Assembly (NCBI RefSeq): GCF_040954645.1
Contig: NC_092804.1
Coordinates: forward strand, 89,994,316 to 90,058,315
DNA length: 64,000 nucleotides
Reading direction: 5' to 3'
DNA from: Diabrotica undecimpunctata
Lineage: Eukaryota; Arthropoda; Insecta; Coleoptera; Chrysomelidae
Of this stretch, positions 43,579 to 54,184 are shown one piece after another. A program made the translations under genes and the position numbers. Each line of letters opens with the position of its first letter. The stretch's first letter is position 1. A model generated the notes under the pieces. The model was not told the origin of the DNA, searched no databases, and was given only the letters and a program-made list of their open reading frames with translations.

Positions 43579-45290
43579 TCAGTAAGACTTCGGTGCATTT
43601 GTTAGATCACTAAGTAGTGCCAAACAGCTTATATCTAATTCTTCATCACACTTTGCTGCATCTAATTCATAAATGTCATATTTTCCAGATAATTTTCTTA
43701 CTCTTCGTGGTCTGCCATTTTGGGTACTTCCAGAAGGCACTCCTTCATTATCCTTTTTATTATCTTCTTCTTTGTCTTCTTCACTATCAGACTTTCTGTC
43801 TTCATCTCCAGCTTCAGTTTGTATTCCTCTTTCTTCGATTTTATTTTCTTGTATATCATAATTTTCTTCATCTTCTTTTTCTCTGTTTCTTCTCAGATCT
43901 TTTTCCTTTTTATTCATAAAATTATTTTCATCGAATACTACATTTCTACTGTGAATTAACTTGTTTTCTTGTTCTTGCCATAACTTGTAACCATTTTCTG
44001 TATAACCAATAAATCGGCACATCACTCCTTTATCGTCAAGTTTCTTTCTCAAAGCATCTGGTACTCTGGCATATGCTATGCAGCCAAAAATTCGCATATT
44101 AGAGACATTTGGCTTTTTACCAAGCCACAATTCAAAAGGACTTTTATTCCGTATTAAGCAAGATTGCGTTCTGTTGTTGATATATGCTGCCATGAGAACT
44201 GCATCTTCATAAAAAAACATTTATTTATTCCTGCCTCTTTTATCATACATCTTGCTCTATCCATTAATGTTTAATTCATACGTTCTGCAACTCCATTCAT
44301 TTGGGGAGTGTACGGTGGAGTGTATGATATTTGAATTCTCTTTTCTGAGCAAAACTTTAAAATTGCATTAGAACAATACTCACCTCCATTGTCACATTTT
44401 AATTTTGAGATAGGTTTATTACAAAATAATGATGTCACTTTCGCTGTATAATCTTTAAAACAATTGTAAACTTCGTCCTTTCCTTTTACAGTATATACCA
44501 TGACAAACCTAGAAAAATCATCAACAAACGTTATGAAATACTTATAACCATTACGTGATGTTGGTGTGATTGGACCACATACATCTGTATGAACTAATTC
44601 AAGAACTCTAGTACTTCTGGATATTTTCGAATTATATGGAAAACATTTTTGTTTCGATTGTACACAAACATCACAAATTTTATCAACCTTTGATTTGGTA
44701 AACTCTAAACCATTAACTATATTTAAATTTTTAATTTTTGAAATAGAACCATAATTCAAATGACCATACCTTTTGTGCCAAATATCTATATTTAGTGCTA
44801 AATTTGCAGATTCAATATTAGATTCAACATTGATTTTAAATATAATTTTATATAAATTATTAAGATGTTTACCTATTACAAAAACATTATTATCTTTTTT
44901 TATAAAGATCTTACCGTCATTACATACAACTTCAAATCCTGCCTTTTCAATGGTAGGTATAGACAACAAATTTGCTCTTAATTTTGGTACACAAAATACA
45001 TCTTTTAAAGTAATTTTCACATTTCTATTTTCCACCACACTTGTCACTTGTAAATCATCTATGAATGTTGCCTCCATACTTTTTCCTTTTTCTGCCAGTT
45101 GTATTTCTCTTCTCTCTGCAAATCTTTTCTTGTTTATCAGTGCCTCTTCATTGTTTATATAATGATGTGTAGCTCCCGAGTCTGCATACCACTCTAAGAT
45201 TAAACCGTCTACACTTTCAGATGTACAGAAAGCAACAGCATTATCCTCTTCTCCATTACATTCATTCATAGCATAATTTGCCGTTTCCAA
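43579..45290 (-). pseudogene. copia copy 2 protease and integrase
   Basis: One frame from 45290 to 44271 covers the protease (W-Y-A-D-S-G-A-T-H-H near 45190), GAG-pre-integrase (H-K-R-Y-G-H-L near 44770) and the integrase core (V-H-T-D-V-C-G-P near 44600, C-D-N-G-G-E-Y near 44390, G-V-A-E-R-M-N ending at a stop at 44271). A second frame from 44220 continues the integrase C-terminal part and the acidic linker. The stop at 44271 follows the catalytic Glu directly and is a single substitution relative to copy 1 (ATTCATA versus GATTCATA context), so the D-D-E set itself is intact. Confidence 0.9.
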
Positions 45291-46059
45291 TTTTTTTGTT
45301 TGTCATTCACATTCTGCTTTTTGACTAAACATTGACTTGCTCTGTGTCCCATCTTAGCACAGTTGAAACATTTAATGCCACATACACTCTTCACATGCCC
45401 AATTTTCCCACACTTAAAGCATTTTACTTGCTTTTCTGTTGCACTAAAAGATGAAAGCAAAACTTTTGTGCTTCTTGAATTTTTATTGGAATGAAATTCC
45501 AACAACCTACTTTTCACAAATTCTACTTTTAAATCATCTTCTGATAGAGTTCTTATGGCTGTGACTACATTTTCAAACTCTTGTGTCATTGACAATAATA
45601 GGAAACAAGACATATCAGATTCATCAAATTTACTTCCCAGATTTTTAAGTTCTCTGAACAGTCGATCACATCTTGAGAAATGATCCTGAATATCTATGTC
45701 ACTGGTGTATTTTAACGTTGTTAATTCTTTTAATAAATAGAACTTAGAACACGTACCTTTTTTATCAAAAATTCCTTCCAGTTTCTGTATCATATCATGA
45801 GCTATTTCCACTTCTTTGAGTATTCCAAATGCGAGTCAGCAATACTTTGAATAATTACCATACATGCTTTATTGTTTTTCTTATGCCATTCATCATTTCT
45901 ATCAACCGCGGGAACCGGCTTCAAAGCTTCACTACATTCCAGGGCCTTCAATACTGAAAACAACCTAAATTTCCAGTTCTCAAAACTGTTTCCATTAAAA
46001 GGTATTATGCCATATTTGTTTTCAGTTGACTTCTCCATTTTTTGAACTTTTACAACCAC
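45266..46059 (-). pseudogene. copia copy 2 gag
   Basis: Starts at 46059 and changes frame at 45802-45811 exactly as copy 1 does at 7450-7459. It then runs through zinc knuckles C-F-K-C-G-K-I-G-H and C-F-N-C-A-K-M-G-H to a further break near 45280. Copy 1 has Gly where this copy has Ala in the second knuckle. Because both copies share the first frame change at the same base, it predates their separation or is a feature of the family. Confidence 0.88.
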
Positions 46060-46137
46060 GTGCCTTTACTAGCCTCTTTTCACGTTTTTATCTTTTCTTA
46101 ATCAACACACTCTTTGTACTTCTGGGCCCATAACCAA

Positions 46138-46954
46138 TGTTATATTGATGAATAGAAAATAAAAGAATGTGTTGATATTTTATTGTAATAATAACTCAAA
46201 TAAACGTGATACATAAATACATAATTAAAAGTGGTTACATTACATCGAGTTAGAATCTATGGAGAAGCTATGAGCATATTAACGTATGTACTAAAAACGG
46301 CGTAGGTAGGCGTGGCTAACTGTGATATCAATATGGCGGTGGGATGGCCATATTGATGGATGGCCGGACTCAATAATATTAAAACTACTATAAAAATATG
46401 ACTAGTTATTCAGAAGATTTAATCATAATCTAAAAAAGTGCAATACATTTTTAATAAACTATGATTTATTTATCCCGCGATAAACACTAAAAACACGATA
46501 TATTATACATAAAGATAAATTAATACAGTCAAATACTATTAATTTATTCTCTGAAGTACGGGCCATTACTTTGTTTACATATTTGTATACTAACCTGTAG
46601 AACGTTATTCCTGAAGATTTTTTATTAACATTGCTTCTGCCACTGCAACAACGTTGAAAATAAGAAACCATTATTATGCACTATCACAATATATTATTAC
46701 AGTTTCTATAAAAGTATTATAAAACTAAAAATATTCGAAAAACAACAAACGTAAATAAACATGTACGATCTGTCAAAAGTGTCAAAACAATATGGCCGAA
46801 GTGAGGTCGTTTTTAGTCACGTGATGCCCTCTCCATAGATTCTAACTCCATGTTACATTACTATACCATCTTGAAAACGTTGACATTGACTTACATCAAT
46901 CGTGCTGTCAACCATATACAGGTTTATTCCTTATTCACGAGTATTTATTTAACA
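46138..46954 (-). repeat. 5' LTR of copia copy 2, split by a P MITE
   Basis: LTR parts 46138-46242 and 46861-46954 join to the same ~200 bp as 7786-7985. The primer-binding site lies at 46122-46135. Confidence 0.92.
46243..46852 (-). mobile_element. P-superfamily MITE D, copy 2, nested in the copia LTR
   Basis: Inverted ends CATCGAGTTAGAATCTAT and CATGGAGTTAGAATCTAT, flanked by the perfect 8-bp duplication TTACATTA (46235-46242 and 46853-46860). It is collinear with 26378-26981 in inverted orientation and carries the same THAP exon at 46671-46595, here with the first Cys changed to Tyr (M-V-S-Y). It must be younger than the copia copy it interrupts. Confidence 0.93.
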
Positions 46955-47142
46955 CTTTTTGGTGTCTTTCCTTTTAATATTTTGTTAATATTTGCACACC
47001 AAGTAAAAATATGAAAAGAACATAAAAATTCAGCAAACAATTGCAACATATTATGATTCGTACAATTAAAGACATAACAAAATTCCAATTGAGTTGTTAA
47101 TTGATATAGTAAATTAAATTTAATATCTTTTCCGTCGACCAT
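46955..47142 (-). pseudogene. Possible C-terminus of the lineage E transposase
   Basis: A 60-odd-codon open minus frame (F-N-L-L-Y-Q-L-T-T-Q-L-E onward, then two Cys-containing helices) running into the copia LTR border. The assignment rests on position, since it follows the transposase exon on the same strand with a MITE between. I cannot show homology by eye. Confidence 0.4.
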
Positions 47143-47464
47143 CCATTTATGATTAATTTTAACACCCTCAAAATCATTGATTAATGACCCCTATTAATGA
47201 ATGATTTTCTATTAATGAACGATTTTATTATAGGCAACACAACATACATTGCTTGTATAAATTAATTTAACCACATTTAACGCTCTGTGATTGGCAGTGA
47301 CCTGTGGTGTAGGCAACCAAACATATAGGTACCTATTTATATTCCCACTAAAAAAATATTTAAAATGACATAGCCGCTGTAAGTACTGTCTGTCATTGTA
47401 TGTAAGTAAATAAAAATTTAAACTAAGATATTTTTATTTCTGAAAAGTTCGGTCGACGGAAAAG
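47127..47464. mobile_element. Possible MITE with CTTTTCCGTCGACC inverted ends
   Basis: CTTTTCCGTCGACC at 47127-47140 is mirrored by GGTCGACGGAAAAG at 47451-47464. The 340 bp between are AT-rich with a repeated ATTAATGAA(T/C)GATTTT motif and no frame. It separates two putative transposase exon parts. Confidence 0.5.
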
Positions 47465-47491
47465 TTTTGTAACGAACTCGTGAATTAAAAT

Positions 47492-47563
47492 GGCGATTAA
47501 CAATTTCAAACATTAACGCGCTCGCTTCGCTCACGCGTTAAAATATCTCAATTGTTAATCGCC
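47492..47563. repeat. Double-stem hairpin
   Basis: GGCGATTAACAATT (47492-47505) pairs perfectly with 47550-47563, and inside it TTAACGCG (47513-47520) pairs with CGCGTTAA (47534-47541) around CTCGCTTCGCTCA. It overlaps the end of the transposase exon and may be the right end of a nested MITE. Confidence 0.75.
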
Positions 47564-48445
47564 CTTATTAATGCACTTGTTGGTTAAATAACTATTAATT
47601 GTACAAATGTGAGGTATTATTACCATTAAAATCTGTATTGATTTAATGACTAACTGATTGTATGAAGAGTTTGGATATAATAATGCATTGCAGCAATATG
47701 CTCTTGCATCAATAAATCTAGATTCTGTTATACTCAGATCTTCTTTTTTTCCAACTAGGTCTGCCCTGCATATTTTACATCTTTTGATTTTTTTTAATAA
47801 TTTTTTTGCTACATATCCATCTATATATGTTAATTTACCTTTTTCAATGTCATTTAAATTTGGAAAATTGTTTATTTGATTTAGAATTATTATATTTTTA
47901 GCATCACTAACTGGTTTACGAGTTTTTGTTAAAAAAGCTTTTAAATTTGACAATGAAGTTGAACCATCATTTTCACAATTTGCAGATGGCGAATGTGATG
48001 CTTCATAATTATTTATTATCAATGATTTAAAAGAATTTACAAAAGAATAGCAAGATGGATTGATATTCCTAATACCATGAGACCTAATGGATCCAAAGAA
48101 GTTCTCTAGAGGATCTTGATTTAAATTTCTTATTGCTAAAAATTTAAATCCATCTTTATTTAATTTGTTCCACAAATAGGTATTTTAGAGCTTTGATAGT
48201 GTGAATCCAGTTCTTTACAGAAGGAGGTTGACGATTACTATTTATAAATTTGAATGTTTCAAATACTTTTATTTCTTCTGTCCAAAAATGTTCATGTTCC
48301 GATCTATTAGTAACGGCTACTCTTAGTCGTTTTCCCCCTTCCGGTAACACTTTTGCTCCATTCACACTGTCAAAAACTTTGTCCATAAATAAAATAAACT
48401 CTGCAGTGTGAATCAGAATTATCAGTTGGCATATCAGAACCTAAA
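47555..48445 (-). pseudogene. P/THAP9-type transposase exon: C-terminal half
   Basis: After an acceptor-like TATTTTAG near 48450, the minus strand reads H-T-A-E-F-I-L-F and F-D-S-V-N-G (near 48390-48360), then L-R-V-A-V-T. A one-base shift near 48172 moves to the frame with N-Q-D-P-L-E-N-F-F-G-S-I-R (near 48110), the signature of P-element/THAP9 transposases, whose Glu is part of the catalytic set. Downstream are D-G-Y-V-A-K-K-L (near 47810) and a Cys pair C-K-I-C (near 47770). The frame ends at 47555 in the hairpin. Confidence 0.88.
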
Positions 48446-48618
48446 ATAGACAAGTACAAAATTAACACGTTTTTACAGAGCATAACAAGAATGAATGTTT
48501 TATTAATGTTTATAAAAAGAATGTTGCAAACACCATTTATTAACCAGTGGTCTTATAATAAAAAATAATTCTAATGCACTAACATATAGTGTTCTAAAAA
48601 TATTTTCTTTTTAATACA

Positions 48619-49128
48619 GAGTTCGACTCGAGCAGCCGAACAGTACGGACGTGAGAGAGAAGCGTGCTTAGGTGGGGGCGACTGACCTATTGTCAACGGA
48701 GCTTTTCAGCTCCCGGTGGGTAAGACGCCGAGTGTGGCATAGGCACTTGTCCTACATATTAGCGAAAAGCGGATGCGAGGTTGTTACTAGTTAAACCGTC
48801 GAGGAGCTGTTTTTATAGGCTCCTCGCGGAGGCTATAATAGCTTCGCGTTTGCGAAGAATTCGGGATCACCTCAGTGTGTCGTCAGGGATGACACTGTAA
48901 GGCCTTGACATTTGACAAGGTCGGACAGAAACGGCCCCTGCTCCTGAGGTGTGAGAAACAGGAAGAGGATCCCTCACTGTGAATACAGGGAGTGAACTAC
49001 CGCGAGGTACCTGGGACGGCACCCAGTAAGCCGTACTGACAGCGGTCAGTCGGTGGAAAAAAAACAGAGTCGTCTAAGTAGAATTTTCTTATATCTTATG
49101 AACTATTTGTTCACTGCCTTACGGCAAT
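48619..49128 (+). promoter_or_regulatory. Jockey LINE 5' UTR / internal promoter region
   Basis: Begins GAGTTCGACTCGAGCAG directly after the target duplication; GC-rich, no long frame. Jockey-type elements carry an internal promoter near the 5' end, so transcription should start at or near the first base. No core motif could be confirmed. Confidence 0.6.
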
Positions 49129-51177
49129 ATGAGTGATATTCCCCCCCCAGAAAGTGTTGTCACGCAGGTGACAACACAAGAAGAAGAAGAGAATGATTTA
49201 GCCGAATCATCAAACCCCTCTGTTGACAGCTCGATCGAGCTATATAATAAATTTATTAAATCGACTAATCCCGCGATCGACGACATAGAAATCGTAATAT
49301 CTGACGATGACTCCTATCTGCCCGAGTCGGAGGAAGAAAAAAGCGAAATCGACACCGATGACGATATCAATACGATGGACGCCATCGACGAAGAGCCGAG
49401 CCCAGCTGCAGAATTGTGCGAAGCCCCACCCCCAACTGTAGTAGAGACACAACCCGCCGTGGACAACGTCTCCAAAAATGAAGCCGAGCCCGAAATCGGC
49501 AAGAAAATGAAAAGGCTAAGGCCCAAAGAAGACTCTTCGGAAGACGAAGAAGTAAAGAAAAAGGCCAGAGAAATGGCGGAAAGGGAAAAGGCCAATGAGC
49601 TTTTAAGGTCGGTCAATGTACTGACGGAACAGATCAAATCCCTTAAAGAAGAAAGCCGTATCCGCGAGGAAAAGGCAAATAAACAAATCCAAGACCTTCT
49701 CGCTCAGATGACTGAGCTGAGAAACGAAAACAAAGAAAAGGACAAGGAGATACAAAAACTTGTACAACATATAATGGCATTAACAGCAGCCAAGGAGAAA
49801 GAAGAGTCAATAATGGAAATCGACCCGTGGAAAGCCTCCCTCGATAATGACGTTGTAAAGCTAGTGGAACTAGGAATCGGTTCACCTCCCCCCGTAAAGC
49901 CATCCGGTAGCAAAGGTAAGCCTAAAGAGCCGGAAAGAATCATAACAACCAAAGAACCTGCAGGTTGGACACAAGTCCAAAACAAAAAAGGAAAAAAGAC
50001 AGGCACCACTACTGAGAAATCAGACAGTAGTGTGAAAACAAAAATAAGCGTCGCCGAAAAGCAGACGCAGATAATAAATCAGCGGAAAGAAATCGAATTT
50101 AACAAGGCTGCGAAAGAGGCTCATGAAAGAAGCCAGAAAAAGAAAACTGCCCAAAATAACTTGAGCAAAAATAGCCAAGTTGAAAAAGAAAACGACGTAC
50201 CAAAAGACTCACCGCAAACAAGCGAGGAGCCTATAGTAAAAGAGCCGAAACCACCGGCGATAATCCTAAAAACTGTAGGAGAACACCAAAAAATCCTGCA
50301 GAGAGCAGCCAACCAAGGCATAATATCAGTCAATAAGTTTGCACGATCAGGCAGATCGATTGTTATTAACACAAAAACCAGAAAAGATTACCTAGGAATG
50401 GTACACATCCTAGAAGAACACAGTCCAAAAGTAGAATTCATCGCATATCCCATAGATAGCGATAAACTAAAAAGAGTCATTATAAAAGGGCTATCTGCTA
50501 CTACTAGCACAGTAGCAATTAAAGACGAACTATACAATAAAGGAATAGAAGCAACAAGGGTGATCAATATGATCTCCAAAAAAGCTGATAAAAAAGTACT
50601 GCCACATTTCATCGTCACCCTCAAAGAGGAAGACGTTGCAAAAATTAAAAAAATATCTGATATATGCTACATGCGCATCTATGTGGAGGATGAATTCAAA
50701 ATCACAAAAGACACCCTACAGTGTTATAACTGTCAAGGGTTCTATCACAGCTCAAAGGCTTGCCATTGCGGATCCAGATGTGTAAAATGCGGAGAAAACC
50801 ACATCAGTAACGACTGTGAGAAAAGCCGGGAAACCGACCCCAAATGTGCAAACTGTGGTGAAGCGCACACAGCAAATTATAGAGGATGCTCTAAGGCCCC
50901 CAAAAAGAAAACACCTGCCCCAACAAGACCGGTAGGAAGACCCATAAACAGCGCTCCAATCAACAAAGGAGTCAGCTACGCACAGGCAGCGAAAAAATCC
51001 GCTGAAACCACCTCAGAATCTCCAGCACAACCACAAGAAGTGTCGGTACAGGACGCAGCTACCCTCATCGCAAACTTCCATACAGAGTATAATAACAAAA
51101 TGATGGAAATGATGTCCATGATGGACAAAGCAACAAAAATGATGACTGCATTTGGAGAAGCCGTCCGAAAATGTTAG
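49129..51177 (+). CDS. Jockey ORF1 (gag-like RNA-binding protein)
   Basis: 682 codons, uninterrupted. Acidic N-terminus (about 1-100), coiled-coil Lys/Glu region (about 125-220), basic low-complexity middle, a PRE_C2HC-type domain (about 430-525, V-I-I-K-G-L-S-A-T and I-Y-V-E-D-E-F-K) and three zinc knuckles: C-Y-N-C-x4-H (about 532), C-V-K-C-G-E-N-H (about 549) and C-A-N-C-G-E-A-H (about 570). This binds the element RNA and helps target it. Its stop overlaps the ORF2 start. The intact frame contrasts with the other LINE ORF1 here. Confidence 0.93.
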   Translation: MSDIPPPESVVTQVTTQEEEENDLAESSNPSVDSSIELYNKFIKSTNPAIDDIEIVISDDDSYLPESEEEKSEIDTDDDINTMDAIDEEPSPAAELCEAPPPTVVETQPAVDNVSKNEAEPEIGKKMKRLRPKEDSSEDEEVKKKAREMAEREKANELLRSVNVLTEQIKSLKEESRIREEKANKQIQDLLAQMTELRNENKEKDKEIQKLVQHIMALTAAKEKEESIMEIDPWKASLDNDVVKLVELGIGSPPPVKPSGSKGKPKEPERIITTKEPAGWTQVQNKKGKKTGTTTEKSDSSVKTKISVAEKQTQIINQRKEIEFNKAAKEAHERSQKKKTAQNNLSKNSQVEKENDVPKDSPQTSEEPIVKEPKPPAIILKTVGEHQKILQRAANQGIISVNKFARSGRSIVINTKTRKDYLGMVHILEEHSPKVEFIAYPIDSDKLKRVIIKGLSATTSTVAIKDELYNKGIEATRVINMISKKADKKVLPHFIVTLKEEDVAKIKKISDICYMRIYVEDEFKITKDTLQCYNCQGFYHSSKACHCGSRCVKCGENHISNDCEKSRETDPKCANCGEAHTANYRGCSKAPKKKTPAPTRPVGRPINSAPINKGVSYAQAAKKSAETTSESPAQPQEVSVQDAATLIANFHTEYNNKMMEMMSMMDKATKMMTAFGEAVRKC

Positions 51178-53879
51178 CAAACCAAAACGAAGATCTACGC
51201 ATTGGGTCATGGAATTCCGGCGGAATATTCAAAAAGATCAACCTTCTGGATGAAATAATAAACAGATTAGAGCTCGATATCGTAGCACTTCAAGAAACCA
51301 AACTAGTGGAAAGGAAAAAAACAAAATTTCCAGGCTACGATATCTATAGAACGGATCATAGAGCATTATCAGGAGGAACAGCTATATTAGTCAAAAGGGG
51401 ACTCGAACACGAGCACATCCCAACACCAGACGGACTGGTGACAATGGAAGCCACAATTATTCGACTTAAGGCCAACAACGAAACACTAAAAATAGTGTCA
51501 GCTTACGTTAGACCACATGATCCGATTTTCAACGAAGATTTGAGCCTAATACTGAACTCAGAAGAGCCAACTATAATTATTGGAGACCTAAATGCTAGAT
51601 CTCCCAATTGGTTTGACAGGACGACCAACCGAAACGGAAGATATCTCTGCAACCATCTCGAGAACAGACCGAACACATATGTCATCGGACCAACAGAACC
51701 GACATGTTTCCACGGAGAACTCCCTACGTATCTCGACATTGCAATCCTACACAACGTGGGTCAACAATACGAGATACACTCTCTAAATGAAGGCGATTCG
51801 ACACATAACCTAATCGTCCTGACCCTGGGCGCAACAGAATTGAACTATTTGCAGCCCCACAACAGAAAGAAAACAAGTTGGCCAAACTTTAGAAGAATTG
51901 TGAGCGAGAACATCGGTAACATCCCAACAATTAATAATATTACAGAACTAGAAGACAGTGTAATAAAACTAGAACAAGCAATAAACAATGCTATCGATGC
52001 CAGCTCCAAAACCGAAACAATCACAAGACAAAAAGGAAGATTCAGGGATATAAGTATAGAACTTCAAAACCTAATCAAAGAGAAAAACCGGAAAAGAAGA
52101 AGAGCCTACCGCACAAGAATGGTAGAAGACAAAAGGATTGCAAATGAGCTAGACAGGGAAGTGAAAAAACAACTTCAAAATCATAGAAATGAAAGCTGGG
52201 ACTCCTATATCGATGAGCTAAATCCTAACAAATCCGCCTTCTGGAAGTTATCTAAAATCCTTCGAAAGGACAAGAAACCCATACCTCCCCTACACGGAGT
52301 AAACGGGATTGTCCATACGGAAATCGACAAAGCCGAAGTCATGAAGGACGAACTAGAAAGGGCGTGTAGAAACAACGAAGACCCCGACGATGACATAGAC
52401 TTTGAAGAAGAGGTAGAAAGAACAGCGAGAAGACTTAGAAGGAAAAAGGGCAGAATAGGTATTACACATACATCTCCCGAAGAAATAAAGGAACTTATAA
52501 AAATGACAAATGCCAAAAAAGCCCCAGGACCCGACAACATCACAAATAGGGCGCTGAAAAATCTACCAACAAAAGCTATTGTTTATATCACTAACATAAT
52601 AAACAACATGCTAAAACTACGATATTTCCCAGATAGGTGGAAAGAGGCACACGTAATAATGATTGCAAAACCTGGTAAAAACGGCACATTTCCGCAAAAT
52701 TACAGACCTATCAGCTTATTATCATCTATAAGCAAGATAGCGGAAAGAGTTATACTAAAAAGACTCAATGAAGAATCACAAATGCTAGGAACCATACCAG
52801 AGGCTCAATTCGGGTTCAGAAGCGAACACTCCTGTGAATTACAGGTACTACGACTTACAGAATTCATCACCAAAGGATTTAATGAAAAAATGTACACAGC
52901 TACAGCTTTTCTGGACGTCAGCAAAGCCTTCGACAGAGTCTGGCACCATGGACTCATCTATAAAATGAATGAATTTGGTTACAGTGAGGCGATGACATGC
53001 CTCCTTGCGTCATATCTTGCCAACAGAAGGTTCAGAGTTCGAATAGGGGCAACCCTATCCGAAGTCGGGACCCTGGAGGCGGGTGTGCCTCAGGGAGCGG
53101 TGCTGTCGCCGTACCTGTACACCATCTATACGGCCGACACGCCAAAAGAGCCAGGCTCTCTGTTGAGTCTTTACGCTGACGACACAGCAATAGCTGTTAG
53201 CTGGAGAAACCCGGATCATGCAGCTAATCATCTGCAAAGAGCACTAAACAGATTCCAAAGATGGTGTATAAAATAGAAAATAGCCCTAAATCCAGACAAA
53301 ACACAGGCTGTAATGTTTAGTCACAGAAGAAGTGTACCAAATCGCGAAATTACAATCGAAAACACCCCAGTAGACTGGACCAACCAGGCTAAATATCTAG
53401 GGGTACATCTAGATAAGAAGCTAACGTTCACTGAGCACATCAATCAGCAAATACGCAAAGCCAAAGCGTTGAAAAGTCAGCTCTCAACACTTATTGGAAG
53501 GAAAAGTAAACTACGATTTAAAACCAAAATCAGGGTTGCGAATAGTATTATCCTGCCAGTCCTAACATATGCATCCGCTGCGTGGGGACACACCTGTAAA
53601 ACAAACAGGAAAAAGATACAGACTACTCAAAATCAAATAGTCAGAGATGCCCTTAAGATACCAAGGTACGTACCCTTGAGATATGTATATAGAGACTCAG
53701 GACAAACAAGAATCCTACGCACGCTAGACGAGAGAGCATATGAAATTTTTAACGGACTAAGAAACCACCCCAGCAGAATGTTAAGAGAGCTGACTAACTA
53801 CAATGAAAACACAAGGACGGTACACAGAAGACCAAAACAACAGATAGCTCGATATAGGGAGAACCCGAACGAATAAATA
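51171..53879 (+). pseudogene. Jockey ORF2 (endonuclease + RT), intact except one in-frame TAG
   Basis: Starts at the ATG inside ATGTTAG, overlapping the ORF1 stop by seven bases, so translation by termination-reinitiation is likely. AP-endonuclease: W-N-S-G-G-I, Q-E-T-K, G-D-L-N-A-R-S-P (near 51585), S-T-H-N-L (near 51800). RT: K-A-P-G-P-D, N-Y-R-P-I-S-L, A-F-L-D-V-S-K-A-F-D (near 52915), V-P-Q-G-A-V-L-S-P (near 53090), L-Y-A-D-D-T (residues 667-672). The TAG at 53274-53276 falls in R-W-C-I-K-stop-K-I-A-L-N-P, where the family normally has Trp, and the same frame continues 200 codons to 53876. One base change, TGG to TAG, explains it. Confidence 0.93.
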
Positions 53880-54137
53880 AAGAATGAGATGGTTGCAAGA
53901 AGAACGAACAAAGAAATGCAGTCAATCAGAAAACACACCAAAAAAAACTCTGGCGAGAGGGTACGCTTTTCTTTTTTAGGTTTTTAGGTAATTATAAGTC
54001 CAATATACACCGGGGTGTGTGAGAGCATTATACACTTGGGAATGCACACCCCAATACACGCACACAAATAGGATTAAGGAAAAAAGGAAAGAATTGTTGC
54101 CCAGGCATTTTATAGTCCCGACGCCACAAGGAAGTCC

Positions 54138-54184
54138 ACAAAAAAAAAAACAAAAAAAAAAACAAAAAAAAAACAAAAAAAAAA
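54138..54184. repeat. A-rich (A9-11C)n tract in the Jockey 3' UTR
   Basis: Runs of 9-11 A separated by single C. It lies internal to the 3' UTR, not at the end, which is (GT)n. Confidence 0.85.

Larger units (their letters stand above)
41881..46954 (-). mobile_element. Ty1/copia retrotransposon, copy 2 (same family as copy 1)
   Basis: Same LTR, polypurine tract, tRNA-Met primer site and protein order as copy 1. The left (3') LTR is truncated at 41881, losing its first ~40 bases, so no target duplication can be checked. The right (5') LTR (46138-46954) is split by a P-superfamily MITE. The body 42045-46137 contains no LINE, unlike copy 1. It adjoins the last exon of the P-like transposase at 46955. 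Confidence 0.92.

Noticed and set aside
49240..50624. Several long antisense frames inside Jockey ORF1
   Set aside because: Shadows of the GC-richer ORF1; low-complexity Ser/Phe/Leu composition and no domain.
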